Shown piece by piece: positions 1 through 9,014 of a stretch of DNA of 64,000 nt; the first letter of the stretch is position 1; each line of letters starts with the position of its first letter. Both the position numbers and the translations under genes were made by a program. The notes under the pieces are model-generated. The model saw nothing but the letters and a program-made list of their open reading frames with translations, was not told where the DNA came from and did not search any database. This DNA is from Dromiciops gliroides (taxonomy: Eukaryota > Chordata > Mammalia > Microbiotheria > Microbiotheriidae), in assembly GCF_019393635.1 (NCBI RefSeq), contig NC_057866.1, positions 9,806,223 through 9,870,222 of the forward strand. The letters are read 5' to 3'.

Positions 1-16
1 TATAAGATGTTACCCC
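1..16 (-). pseudogene. SLC22 pseudogene exon 6, first 16 bases only
   Basis: The - strand reads an acceptor (tttcctaactag) followed by GGGGTAACATCTTATA, matching the start of exon 6 at 33,075 with two substitutions. The rest lies beyond the window's left edge. It is the most 3' piece seen of the inverted copy. Confidence 0.75.
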
Positions 17-702
17 CTAGTTAGGAAAGAGAGGAAAGGATGGATAAGTTGGCTTAAATACTTGGGTTCAAGGGTCTTGAGGAGAGGAGAATGAAGGGAT
101 CATTTTTATATCAACTTTCTGAGAGATACCACCATGGTAGGGAACCATGCTACCAGTCTGAATGCCAAGCCCTGCATATAACCATCAGGCAAACTCAAGC
201 TATACCTATCTCTGGTTGTCATTGGCTTATCCTTTCATTTAACCATCCCATAATGTTATTGACTCTATTTCCATGTGCACTGGATCATAGGGAGATAAAT
301 ATAGACCTGGAAGAGGCCACTGAGACCATTTATCCCAATCCTCTTAGTGTACCTAGGTGAAAACTGAGGTATCTGGTGCATAAATTACTTGACTAGTGTC
401 ACGGAGGCAGTGAGCATGAGAGGAGAGGTTTGGGCTCAGGTCCTCTGACTCCAGATCTTAGCTGTCTAGGTACCTAAATAGACAGATATAGAGAAAGAAA
501 GAAGAGATAACCTTTCATTTAATGAACCTTTTTTCTTTTGCAAAACCATCACTCAGGACATCAGCCTTTATGTTATGTGGCATCCATTCCAACAGAACCC
601 ACTTGGAAAATTCCCCCAAGGATTTATCCATTTATCTCTTGGTATTCCAAGCTTCTTCCCAGAATCATCACACAAGCCATCTCCTAGAGGAAATCTTTCC
701 TA

Positions 703-935
703 ATAGTCCCATTGTTGATATAGTTGATAAAGTGCTGTTCTTGGAGTCAGGAGGACCTGAGTTCAAATCCAGACTCAGATACTTACTAGCTGTGTGATCC
801 TGAGAAAGTCACCTGACTGGTTTACCTCATTTTCCACATCTGTAATATGCTATAGAGATGAAAATGGCAAACCACCCCAGTATCTTTGCCAAAAGAACTT
901 CACAAGGCATCAGAAAGAGTCAGACATGACTTAAA
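703..935 (+). mobile_element. MAR1-like tRNA-derived SINE
   Basis: It carries the tRNA-like head (GTTCAAATCCAGACTCAGA, then TAGCTGTGTGATCCTGAGAAAGTCACCTGAC). The longer body ends in CATCAGAAAGAGTCAGACATGAC, typical of the long marsupial SINE. The partner in the other arm is at 32,164 to 32,390 on the - strand, so it predates the inverted duplication. Confidence 0.75.
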
Positions 936-979
936 AATGTGAAAGAAATCCAGTTTTTTGGTACATTTTTCACTTAGGT

Positions 980-1100
980 CTGAGTAGGAAAATGTAAGTT
1001 CTGCAAGAGCAGGGATGATTTAGTCTTGCTCTTTGTATTCCTAGTGCCTAGAAAAGTGCTTGGCACAAAGTAGGCACTTAATAAATGCTTGTTGATGTGG
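980..1100 (-). repeat. Old THER1/MIR-type repeat tail
   Basis: On the - strand it reads like the ancient motif CAAGCATTTATTAAGTGCC..TGCCAAGCAC. The same unit in the other arm is at about 32,000 to 32,110. The remaining DNA between 936 and 2,382, apart from this and the SINE at 1,643, is intron-like with nothing else recognised. Confidence 0.5.
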
Positions 1101-1642
1101 GAATAAGGGCCCCTATTTTTAAAAAGCTGCCAGGAGATGGGACAAATAGTTTGACATGATTTTGGATAAGAGAAGCACATTACAGAATATACCACAATAC
1201 ACTCCAAAGAGATGTATGACCTAAATAGAAGAGGTCCCATTTTTTTGAAAAAATCAAGAATGGAAGGAGGCAATTTCTGTAAGTAAGGCTAGGGGAAGCA
1301 GTCATAGAAGAAGCTATTTCAAGAGCTCAGTGTTAACTCCGTCTTCTTTGTTATGATGCTCACCCTCACTCCAATGCACCCACCTCATCCTTGAACTCTT
1401 AACTGAACAAGGAGCTCAGCAGAGAAATTACCCCAAACTCAAGAGGAACTTCTTCAGCACCATATGAATGGGAGACAATGACTTCTCCCAAACAAAAGCT
1501 TTGAGTTCCTGCATTTCCACATCTGATTTCTAAGCTTGAGCCCACTCTCTCCTAGAATCAATGGATACTTGATCTAGAGAGTGTGTTATACATGTTGGGG
1601 GCAGGAGGAGAGAGACTTGAGAGGGTATCAAGTGTTTTCATT

Positions 1643-1900
1643 ATATGATTGTTGTTTGGTTGTTTCAGTCCTCTCTGATTCTTCATGATCCCAATTTGGG
1701 GTGTTCTTAGCAAAGACACTGGAGTGCTTTTCCATTTCCTTCTCCAGCTGATTTTACAGAGGAGGAAACTGAGGCAAACATGGCTCAGTGACTTACCCAG
1801 TATTGAATAGCTAGTAAGTTCCTGAGGCTGGATATGAACTCAGGTCTTCCTCACTCCAGATCTGGTCTCCGGAGCACCGCTCCACCTACCTGCTCATAAT
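1643..1900 (-). mobile_element. MAR1-like SINE, antisense
   Basis: The - strand shows the tRNA-like head (GAACTCAGGTCTTCC on + is the B-box side) and a body ending near GAATCAGAGAGGACTGAAAC. Its partner is at about 31,240 to 31,450 on + in the right arm, so it was present before the inversion. Confidence 0.7.
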
Positions 1901-2382
1901 GCCTCTTCTTATGTCACCATAGCAAATATATCTTTAGAAGAAGTTCTATAAGTTGACAGAGAAAATGACTCTTCACTGTTAATCACTAAAGAAAGCACAA
2001 CACTAGGAGCTCAAGCCACTAGCAGGAGGGAAAGTATTTCTCGAAATAGAGAGATGTTTGATTTCTCAAAACATCAGCTTTCTACTCCAGAATGCTCTGC
2101 TTTGGCTGATAGAAGATTCAGTGCAAAGTTCAGGGCTCAGCGATAAGAAGGGGCTCATCCCAGCTGCCTGAAACATTTTCTCTACCCCTGCCAAGTGGTT
2201 TCCATACTAGCTTTATCCTTAACTTTCCTTCTGTGTGAGGTCTATATTTTACCTTCACAACCCAGAAGATGTTATTCATTTAAAAACAGACTGGGTAGAA
2301 ATCCCCAAATTAGCAATGCCCTCTGGGACTCTATTCTTGGGAACAGGGTTATGGATGCAGTGAGGATTGCCCTGGGCCCTAC

Positions 2383-2506
2383 TTCCAGAGTGAGCTTCCT
2401 CCCCTGCTCCTTGTGTCCATTGATCCAGGCCACCTTCCGAAGGGTCTTCACTGCTGCATCGAGTTTGTTGTGGGTGATTAGCCAACAAGCAGATTCTGGA
2501 AGGGCC
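2383..2506 (-). pseudogene. SLC22 pseudogene exon 5 (124 bp, undamaged)
   Basis: Length, frame and both splice sites (acceptor ctctcag, donor gtaggg) are the same as exon 5 of the + strand gene at 30,631 to 30,754, and I see no base difference. It encodes the segment beginning [19 protein letters not shown], the cytoplasmic loop after TM6 of organic anion transporters. It is intact in itself but sits in a copy that lacks exon 3 and has a stop in exon 4. Confidence 0.85.
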
Positions 2507-3954
2507 CTGAGAGAGCAAGGAGAGAAAGGAAAAGGCCTGAGGAGTGGACCCAAGCACAGGGAGGCCCCCTTGGCCCTGGTGTGATTACAGTTATCAATGG
2601 CTCTATTCCAGAGCCATACTCAGTGGGCAGAGGTTATTGGGATAAGTTGCAGACCACTTCCCTCCCCAAAGGATACATTCCCAAAATAGGTAGGCCCCAG
2701 ACTCAGGAAGGTGGTCCAGAGGGGGAGTCCCCTTCCTGATTGCTCCTGAGGGATCCTATTCCTGGTATAAGCTTTCCTTGGGCATGGATAGATCTACTAA
2801 CATTCCCCTCCTTGCTCATCTTGGAAAGGCTGGTTGGCACTGACGTTGATGTGCCCACATGGTTTCATCAAGACTAGAAATAACCTTGGGCCTGTAAAGG
2901 GACCTTGCAAGGCAGCTTTTAGTCACCCAAGACATCCTGACTGATGAGTAAATCAGCCAATAAGCATGTCCAAAGGCCTACTATGTGCCAGCCCCAGTGC
3001 CAGCCCCTGGACAGAGTGGCCAAATTACAAACATTCCCTCTCTTACAGAAGCTTGCATTCTGTGAGGGGAAGTGACTTGTGAACAGGGAATTTCATTCAG
3101 ACTATCCCCCAAGTAATCTGAAGTCCTTGGTAGGGGTGGGGAGGGAGCCCCCAAGAGGTGGCAGCAGCTGAAATGTGTCACTTGGAGGGTGGCACCTGCC
3201 CTGAGCTTGGAAGAAAATTAGGGCTTCTCAGGGTCAGACCTCAGGGATTGTCCTGGGGATGTAGCCGCTCCAGGGCCCGGGGGTCACCCAGGGTACTGGT
3301 CAGGGATTCCTCACAGGCCTCTGAGGGGGGACCCAGCATGCCCAGAGCACCAGAGATTCCACATGAACTTTACTCACTGTCCTCAGGTTCAGTTTCCTCA
3401 TCAGCAAAATGGGGATAATAATGGCACCTCCCCCCAGGCTTGTTGTGCGAGCCCCAGTGCCATGAGATGGGGGAAACCCTTTGGAAACCTGAAAGTGCTC
3501 TATATAGGGCAGCTCTTGGGGAGAGTCAAATCAGTGTGGGAGTCTGCTGGGCCTGGCACACAGAGGAAATAGCCTTTCTGGATTCTTAGCTGTGCATGAA
3601 ACCCAGGGAGTTCTGACAGATGGCCCTGGTGGAGCTCTCATGTTCCCAGAAGCATGAGCAGTCCTCTTTGGGCCTGGTGGCACCATCCTGCATTGCACAG
3701 CAGAACCTTCTCTCTACAGTACAAGGCCAGTGAGGAGGAGAAAGACTTAGGAGGGCTTCGGAGCAGCTTTGCAAAGCAGCCTTTCTCCCTGCCACATTCC
3801 CCCAGAAATGTCCCCTTGCCTGCCCCTCAGCCTCTCCACTTTGAGTCTTTGATAGTCCTTAGCCCAGGGCCAGCACATAGTAGGTGCTTAATAAATGCTA
3901 CAGAACTCAAGGACTATAGGATTAGAACGTTTCTTTGCTGTCCTCTCCACATAC
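2507..3954 (-). other. Intron 4 of the inverted pseudogene
   Basis: This is non-coding and almost base-for-base the same as 29,194 to 30,630. Short remnants of old MIR/THER-type tails (CTACTATGTGCCAGCCCCAG near 2,978 and CACATAGTAGGTGCTTAATA near 3,874) are visible. Long open frames here are chance. Confidence 0.7.
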
Positions 3955-4123
3955 AGAGAAAAAAGGAGCACAATCCCAAATGAGCCCGAAATGGAGAACT
4001 GCAGCTAGCGCCAATCTCTGACCAGGTAGGCCCAGCCGGCCAGGATCATGTGTCCAAAAGTGAAGGCATATGAATTACAAGTGTTCACCAGGATCCGTCT
4101 CTCAGTAGGGGTCCACTCTAAGG
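3955..4123 (-). pseudogene. SLC22 pseudogene exon 4 with a nonsense codon
   Basis: This exon is 169 bp like the intact exon 4 at 29,025 to 29,193, with the same acceptor (tttaag) and donor (gtatgtg). It differs at two adjacent bases: the intact CGG (Arg, in DWRRLQF) is TAG here, at 4,005 to 4,007 on the - strand. C-G becoming T-A is the expected result of methyl-CpG decay on both strands. The stop falls near the start of the TM6 region, so a protein ending here could not transport. Confidence 0.9.
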
Positions 4124-4629
4124 CTTAAAGGAAAAGCAAGACAAACAATTAGGCTTCCTGAAGTGCAGAGAGAATGGATCAGCAGGACTGACAAGAATTT
4201 GGCCACCCACTGGTTGTTGCTCAGTGGTTCAACAGTAGATATTTCAACAAATATTTGCTCTGTAACCTACTAAGCACTCCCTGTGCTAGGTGGTGGAGGC
4301 ACATACACAGAAATGGATCCCTGTCTGCCCTCAAGGAGCTTAACTTCCATCAGCTGGATAGCGCAAGTACACCAGTGTTTCCATTCAGCAGATACTTATT
4401 AATCTCCTGCTATGTGTCAGACTGGCAGTATCACTGGCTTCAAGGAGCTTTCCTTCTCACCAATTATTTGTAAGAATGATGACAATAATACTAATAATGA
4501 GACTCTTTAGAATTTTTATAGTGCTTTAAGGCTTATAAAGCACTTTTTTTTGTTGTTCAGTTGTTTTCAATAACATTTGACTCTTTTGTGATTTCATTCA
4601 GGGCCTTCTTGGCAAAGATAGCAGTGATA

Positions 4630-4785
4630 GGGGCAGCTAGGTGGTGCAGTGTGTAAAACACTGTCCCTGGATTCAGGAGGACCTGAGTTCAAATCCAGCC
4701 TCAAACACTTGACACTTACTAGCTGTATGACCCAGGGCAAGTCACTTAACCCTCATTGCCCTGCAAAAACCAAACCGAAACAAAC
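4630..4785 (+). mobile_element. WSINE1-type SINE
   Basis: It begins GGGGCAGCTAGGTGGTGCAG, has the tRNA-like B box GAGTTCAAATCC, and ends CCCTGCAAAAACC. It lies in the 4,545 to 4,797 stretch that has no partner in the right arm. Confidence 0.85.
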
Positions 4786-4797
4786 ATAAAGATGATC

Positions 4798-5003
4798 CTG
4801 AATGGATATGGTCAGTTTTGGAGGGGTCCTTTGAAGATAGGTACCCTAATATATTGTTACTGGAAGTGCGAAAGAATATAACCATTTTCAAAGGTATTCT
4901 GGAATTACAACAAATAAAGTGACAGTAATGTCTGTACTCTTGGAAACAGAAACCATGGTGGATGGCTTATTCCTCAAGGAAACCACTCACAAGAAAAAGT
5001 CCC
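4798..5003 (-). mobile_element. Remnant of an old L1 3' region
   Basis: It matches the reverse of 27,060 to 27,250 in the other arm, which is the tail part of an old antisense L1. It ends at the deletion junction near 5,003, where the sequence jumps to the partner of 24,881. Confidence 0.55.
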
Positions 5004-5372
5004 CTGCCTGGGATTCTGGCTGGTCTGTGGCTCAAGTAGTGGTCCTCATAGTCTGGAAAATAATGTGGTGCATCTAGTCAACAGCATTGCTTCATTTGTG
5101 TTCAGAGGCATTGGCCACATTCATTTTGAGGAAGAAACAGTCTAAATGAGTTCTAAATGTCCCCGAAAGGATCCCTGGCCATTATTGAATACTGGGAGGT
5201 TGTTTGCAGAAGGGGAGAAAGAGGACTTCATGAAGTCTCTCAGGTTCTGCCTCCTTGTCAGTTTCCCTTGGGACATCTGTTTTAGAAGCTAGGATAGATA
5301 ATGGTACCATCGCATTTCAAGTACCTTTGTTTATTAACTGAACACCTACTTTGACATGAGTACTTCACTTAC

Positions 5373-5476
5373 CTGTCAGAGAGTATCCCCAAAGCAACAC
5401 TTCCTATCTGGAATCCTCCTCCCTGTATTGTCCGTACAACTGATTTCAGTGACTTCTGCCTACATACCAGGTCCCA
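5373..5476 (-). pseudogene. SLC22 pseudogene exon 2 (open, diverged)
   Basis: Exactly 104 bp with acceptor ccttcag and donor gtaagtg, as in the intact exon 2 at 24,389. The frame is open and keeps WDLVC at the start and GFQIG and GILSDR at the end. It differs from exon 2 by about 17 bases, changing nine of 35 residues. No exon 1 is seen upstream on this strand up to 8.4 kb, where the arm ends inside L1. Skipping from exon 2 to exon 4 would also shift the frame. Confidence 0.85.
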
Positions 5477-5510
5477 CTGAAGGAGAGGTGGAGAAAAAGT
5501 GGGTGAGGGA

Positions 5511-5662
5511 GGGGGCAGCTAGGTGGAGCAGTGGATAGAGAACCGGCCCTGGATTCAGGAGGACCTGAATTCAAATCCGACCTCAGACACTTAACAATTA
5601 CCAGCTGTGTGACCCTGGGCAAGTCACTTAACCCCAATTGCCTTACCAAAAAAAAAAAAAAA
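5511..5662 (+). mobile_element. WSINE1-type SINE with target repeats, left-arm only
   Basis: The full head and A tail are present. Near-perfect flanking repeats AAAGTGGGTGAGGGA and AAAGTGGGTAAGGGA bracket it. The right arm at about 24,360 has the empty site, so it arrived after the inverted duplication. Confidence 0.9.
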
Positions 5663-5948
5663 AGTGGGTAAGGGAACGAGGAGAAAGAGTGACTATGTGA
5701 TCCCAAGTGGAAAGTCTGAAGTCTTGCATATCTTAATATTTCTTAGATTTGGCCAATATTAACCAATTACATGTTTAATGAATTACGTTTTAAATTTAAC
5801 TTTATCTAATTACAATTATAATATTGTGATGTAAATATTTAAACTTACGACCTTTTGCTTTGAATGGAATATTTCTAAGAAGGAAATTATGGCTCAAATA
5901 TTATGATTATTTTTGTGCCCTTTACAGTGAATTAGTAAATCACTATCC

Positions 5949-6100
5949 AGGGGCAGCTAGATGGCGCAGTGGATAGAGCACTGGCCTTGGAGTCAGGAGT
6001 ACCTGAGTTCAAATCTGGCCTCAGACACTTAACACTTACTAGCTGTGTGACCCTGGGCAAGTCACTTAACCCCAACTGCCTCACTAAAAAAAAAAAAAAA
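5949..6100 (+). mobile_element. WSINE1-type SINE with target repeats, left-arm only
   Basis: It is bracketed by AAATCACTATCC on both sides. The right arm (about 23,915) has the uninterrupted site. This is a second insertion after the duplication. Confidence 0.9.
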
Positions 6101-6362
6101 ATCACTATCCAGCAAGATTCTTTTTTTTTTTTAAAGGAATAAACATTTTTATTTATAGTTTTGGGTTCCAATTTTTATCCCTCTTTCCTTCCCTCCCCTC
6201 CCCTTTCCTGAGGCAGCAAGCAGATATAGCTTATATATGTATGCTTATATAAAACATGAGCATATTAGTCATTTTGTATATGAAAACTTGAATAAAAGAA
6301 AAAATGAAAAAAGGTAGAAAAATAGCATGCTTCAGTCTATGTTCCATATATTTCTCTATATA

Positions 6363-6407
<45 letters not shown>

Positions 6408-6659
6408 TTATTTATAGTTCTTTCTTTGGAGGTGGAGAGTATGCTTCATTATTAGTCCTTTGGGATTGTTTTGGATCATTGTATTGCTGAGAATAGTCAA
6501 GTCTTTCACAGTGCTTCATGAAACAATATTACTGTCTCTGTGCACAATGTTCTCTTGTTTCTGCTCACTTCACTATACATCAGTTCATATAAGTCTTTCC
6601 AGGCCTTTCTGAAATCATCCTGCTTGTCATTTCTTTTTCTTTCTTTCTTTTCTTTCTTT

Positions 6660-6806
6660 TTTTTTTTTTTGCAGGGCAATGAAGATTAAGTGACTTGTCC
6701 AGGGTCACACAGCTGGTAAGTGTCAAGTGTCTGAGGCCAGATTTGAACTCAGGTACTCCTGAATCCAGGGCTGTTGCTTTATCCACTGTGCCACCTAGCT
6801 GCCCCC
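6660..6806 (-). mobile_element. WSINE1-type SINE inside L1
   Basis: Antisense copy with head CACCTAGCTGCCCCC on + and a T-rich tail. Imperfect flanking repeats CTTGTCATTTCTT and CTTGTTATGTCTTA match the uninterrupted L1 site in the right arm near 22,985. Confidence 0.85.
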
Positions 6807-7049
6807 ACTTGTTATGTCTTATAGCACAATAATTTTCCATCACCATCATATACCATAGCTTGTTTAGCCATTCCCCAATTGATAGGCATTTCTTTGATTT
6901 CCAATTCTCAGTCACCACAAAAAGAGCTGCTATAAATATTTTTGTACAAATAGGTCTTTTTCTCTTTTGGGGGATGTCTTTGGGATATAAACCTAGAAGT
7001 AATATTACTGGATCGAAGGGTAAGTACATTTCTATAGCACTTTTTCACT

Positions 7050-7500
7050 TGGTAGAAAGAGGTAGAGGAGCTGGTGTGTGGTTGGCTTTTGGACCGAGCC
7101 AGGAGAGACTGCACAGCTGATTCTCCTTGGAGCTGTGGATTCTGGGTGGTGGTGAGTTTGTGTTGTAAATTTTGTTCCCATTAATAAAACCTGTTTTGTT
7201 TGTGGAAAAGAGGCTGTTGATCTCCTTTCTTATCAGATCTGAGAGACCTAGAGGTCTCCCATTATATATATATCTTTTTTTTTGGTGAGGCAATTGGGGT
7301 TAAGTGACTTGCCCAAGGTCACACAGCTAGTAAGTGTTAAGTGTCTGAGGCCGGATTTGAACTCAGGTACTCCTGACTCCAGGTCAGGCGCTCTATCAAC
7401 TGTGCCACCTAGCTGCCCCCCCCATTATATTCTGAACCCCAATATTATGGCAGTCACTCAATTAACTCTCCTCATACTGAATTTGAACTCTTCCCATACA
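7050..7500 (+). mobile_element. LTR-like fragment carrying a SINE
   Basis: This sequence has no partner in the right arm and replaces part of the L1. It has a polyadenylation-type AATAAAA near 7,185 followed by a short T-rich stretch, as at the 3' part of a retroviral LTR. An antisense WSINE1-type SINE (about 7,275 to 7,421) splits it, with CCCATTATAT on both sides of that SINE. It is a fossil and a fragment; the family is not recognised. Confidence 0.4.
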
Positions 7501-8390
7501 CTAGATTACTATAGTCATTTACTATAGTGTAATTTGTACCTATTCTATTCCACTGATCCACTTCTCTATTTCTTAGCCAGTACCAGATTGTTTTGATAAT
7601 TACCCCTTTATAATGCAGTTTGAGATCTGGTAATGCTATACCTCCTTCTTTTTTATTTTATTTTTTCATTGATTCCCATGATATCCTTGAACTTTTGTTT
7701 TTCCAGATGAACTTTGTTATTACTTTTTCTAGAACTATAAAATATTTTTATAGTTTGGTATAACCCTAAATAAAGAAATTAACTTACTTAGGATTGTCAT
7801 TTTTATCATATTGGCTTGGCCTACCCATGAGCAATTAATATTTGTCTAATTGTTTAGATCTGTCTTTATTTGTGTGAAAAGCGTTTTGTAGTTCTGGTCA
7901 TATAGTTCCTGTGTTTGTCTTGGCAGGTAGACTTCCAAGTATTTTATATTGGCCACAGTTATTTTAAATGGAATTTCTCTTTCTGTTGTTGCTGGACTTT
8001 GTTGGTAATATATAGAAATGATGATGATTTATGTATGTTTATTTTGTATCCTGCAACTTTGCTAAAGTTTCTAATAATTTCAAGTAGCTTTTTAGTTCAT
8101 TCTCTAGGATTTTCTAAGTATAACATCATATCATCTGCAAAGAGTGATTGTTTTGTTTGCTCATTACCTTTTCTAATTCCTTCAATTTATTTTTCTTCTC
8201 ATTGCTATCTCTAACATTTCTGATACAATATTAAATAATGGGGGTGATAATGGGCATCCTTGCTTCACCCCTGACTGTATTGGGAAAGCTTCTAGCTTAT
8301 CCCCATTACAGATAATGCTGGCTGATGGTTTTTAGATAAATAGTACTTATCATTTTAAGGAAGGCTTTTTTATCCCTATGCTCTCTAGTG

Positions 8391-8505
8391 TTTTTCCATA
8401 AAAGTATTTTATTATTTTCCAGTTACATGTAGAGATAGTTTTCAACATTTGTTTTTATAAGATTTCTAGGTTCAAATTTTTCTCCCTTCCTCCTCCCTTC
8501 AAAAA
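8391..8505 (-). mobile_element. L1 3' end, short antisense fragment
   Basis: On the - strand it shows the standard marsupial L1 terminal segment: GGGAGAAAAATTTGAACC, then ACATGTAACTGGAAAATAAT and a short A-rich end. It abuts the break of the inverted arm. Confidence 0.75.
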
Positions 8506-8518
8506 TCTTCTAGGTACT

Positions 8519-8536
8519 GGGTTAGGGTTAGGGTTT
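8519..8536 (+). repeat. Short interstitial telomere-like repeat
   Basis: Two exact GGGTTA units and one GGGTTT unit sit between the L1 end and the start of the tandem duplicate block. The tandem copy at about 62,430 lacks them. Confidence 0.7.
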
Positions 8537-8914
8537 GAAGATGAGATAGGAGAATATGCTGCTCTCTACTTTGTAGAAGTGAGAGACTATGGAAACAGAA
8601 TGTTGTACATCTTGTCAGACCAACTTCATGGGTAGGTTGGTTTTGTTCAACTACTTTCCCTCCCACACCCTTCTTTCTTTTTTCTTCTTTGCTGTAAAGG
8701 ATGGCTATTTGATTTGGTGAGGGAGATGGGATCTATTGGAAGGGAAAGTAATGTAAAATGACAAGATGGCAATAAGCTTACAAAATGATTTTTAAACTTA
8801 GTTGAGGTGTATGTGTGCCATATAAAATGCACCAATGTTCAGACTTGCTCAATGATGTTGGATAAATGAAATTTAAATGCAGTGAAATCATGCCAAATGC
8901 CCAAGGGCTGCTGA

Positions 8915-8920
8915 ATAAAA
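8915..8920 (+). promoter_or_regulatory. TATA-like box upstream of exon 1
   Basis: ATAAAA lies 95 to 100 bases before the start codon and is kept in the tandem copy at 62,811. Its role as a core promoter is an inference from place and conservation; the transcription start is not known. Confidence 0.3.
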
Positions 8921-9014
8921 CCTGACTGGGGGCAGGAGGCAGTCAGTCCAAGAGGCCAAAACTAAGCGTTGTATGCAGGGAAGCCAGTGCTGCCAGAGGC
9001 TGGGAAGGGTCAGT

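Larger units (their letters stand above)
2070..4212. repeat. Near-identical core of the inverted repeat
   Basis: Against the reverse complement of about 29.0 to 31.1 kb I see only about four substitutions, an 11-bp indel near 3,478 and a 4-bp indel near 4,145 in 2.1 kb. Mismatches become frequent immediately outside: six within 1,960 to 2,070, three within 4,213 to 4,245. The arms further out differ by about 8 to 16 percent. The core covers exons 4 and 5 with intron 4. Confidence 0.8.
1..8390 (-). repeat. Left arm of a large inverted duplication
   Basis: Read on the - strand, this segment matches the + strand from about 21.11 to 33.09 kb in the same order: L1, 3' L1 flank, exon 2, exon 4, exon 5, start of exon 6. 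The match is broken by a deletion at about 5,003 (right-arm 24,882 to 27,059 missing), a non-matching stretch at 4,545 to 4,797, and insertions private to one arm. The outer break lies within L1 sequence near 8,390. The inner end is not seen because the arm runs off the left edge. The intervening unduplicated spacer is about 12.7 kb. Confidence 0.9.
6111..8390 (-). mobile_element. Antisense L1 LINE, 5'-truncated, interrupted
   Basis: The - strand runs from ORF2 reverse transcriptase (8,390) to the 3' end (about 6,115). The C-terminal ORF2 segment with [20 protein letters not shown] is visible at 6,870 to 7,030. The 3' junction (AAGAATCTTGCTGGATAG on -) is shared with the L1 ending at about 23,905, so both derive from one insertion. 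It is interrupted by a SINE at 6,665 and by LTR-like sequence at about 7,050 to 7,500, where L1 matching right-arm 22,020 to 22,760 is missing. A TC/TA microsatellite is at 6,367 to 6,415. Confidence 0.85.

Noticed and set aside
2195-2584. A 129-codon + strand open frame, repeated at 30,553 on the - strand
   Set aside because: It is the antisense shadow of exon 5 and its flanks; its keeping in both arms reflects near-identical DNA and not selection.
3158-3418. Open frames in intron 4, identical in both arms
   Set aside because: The DNA is nearly identical there through recent homogenisation, so shared frames carry no evidence of coding.
6111-8390. A possible - strand exon 1 for the inverted copy
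   Set aside because: The whole stretch is L1, LTR-like and SINE sequence; no SLC22 exon 1 likeness was found.
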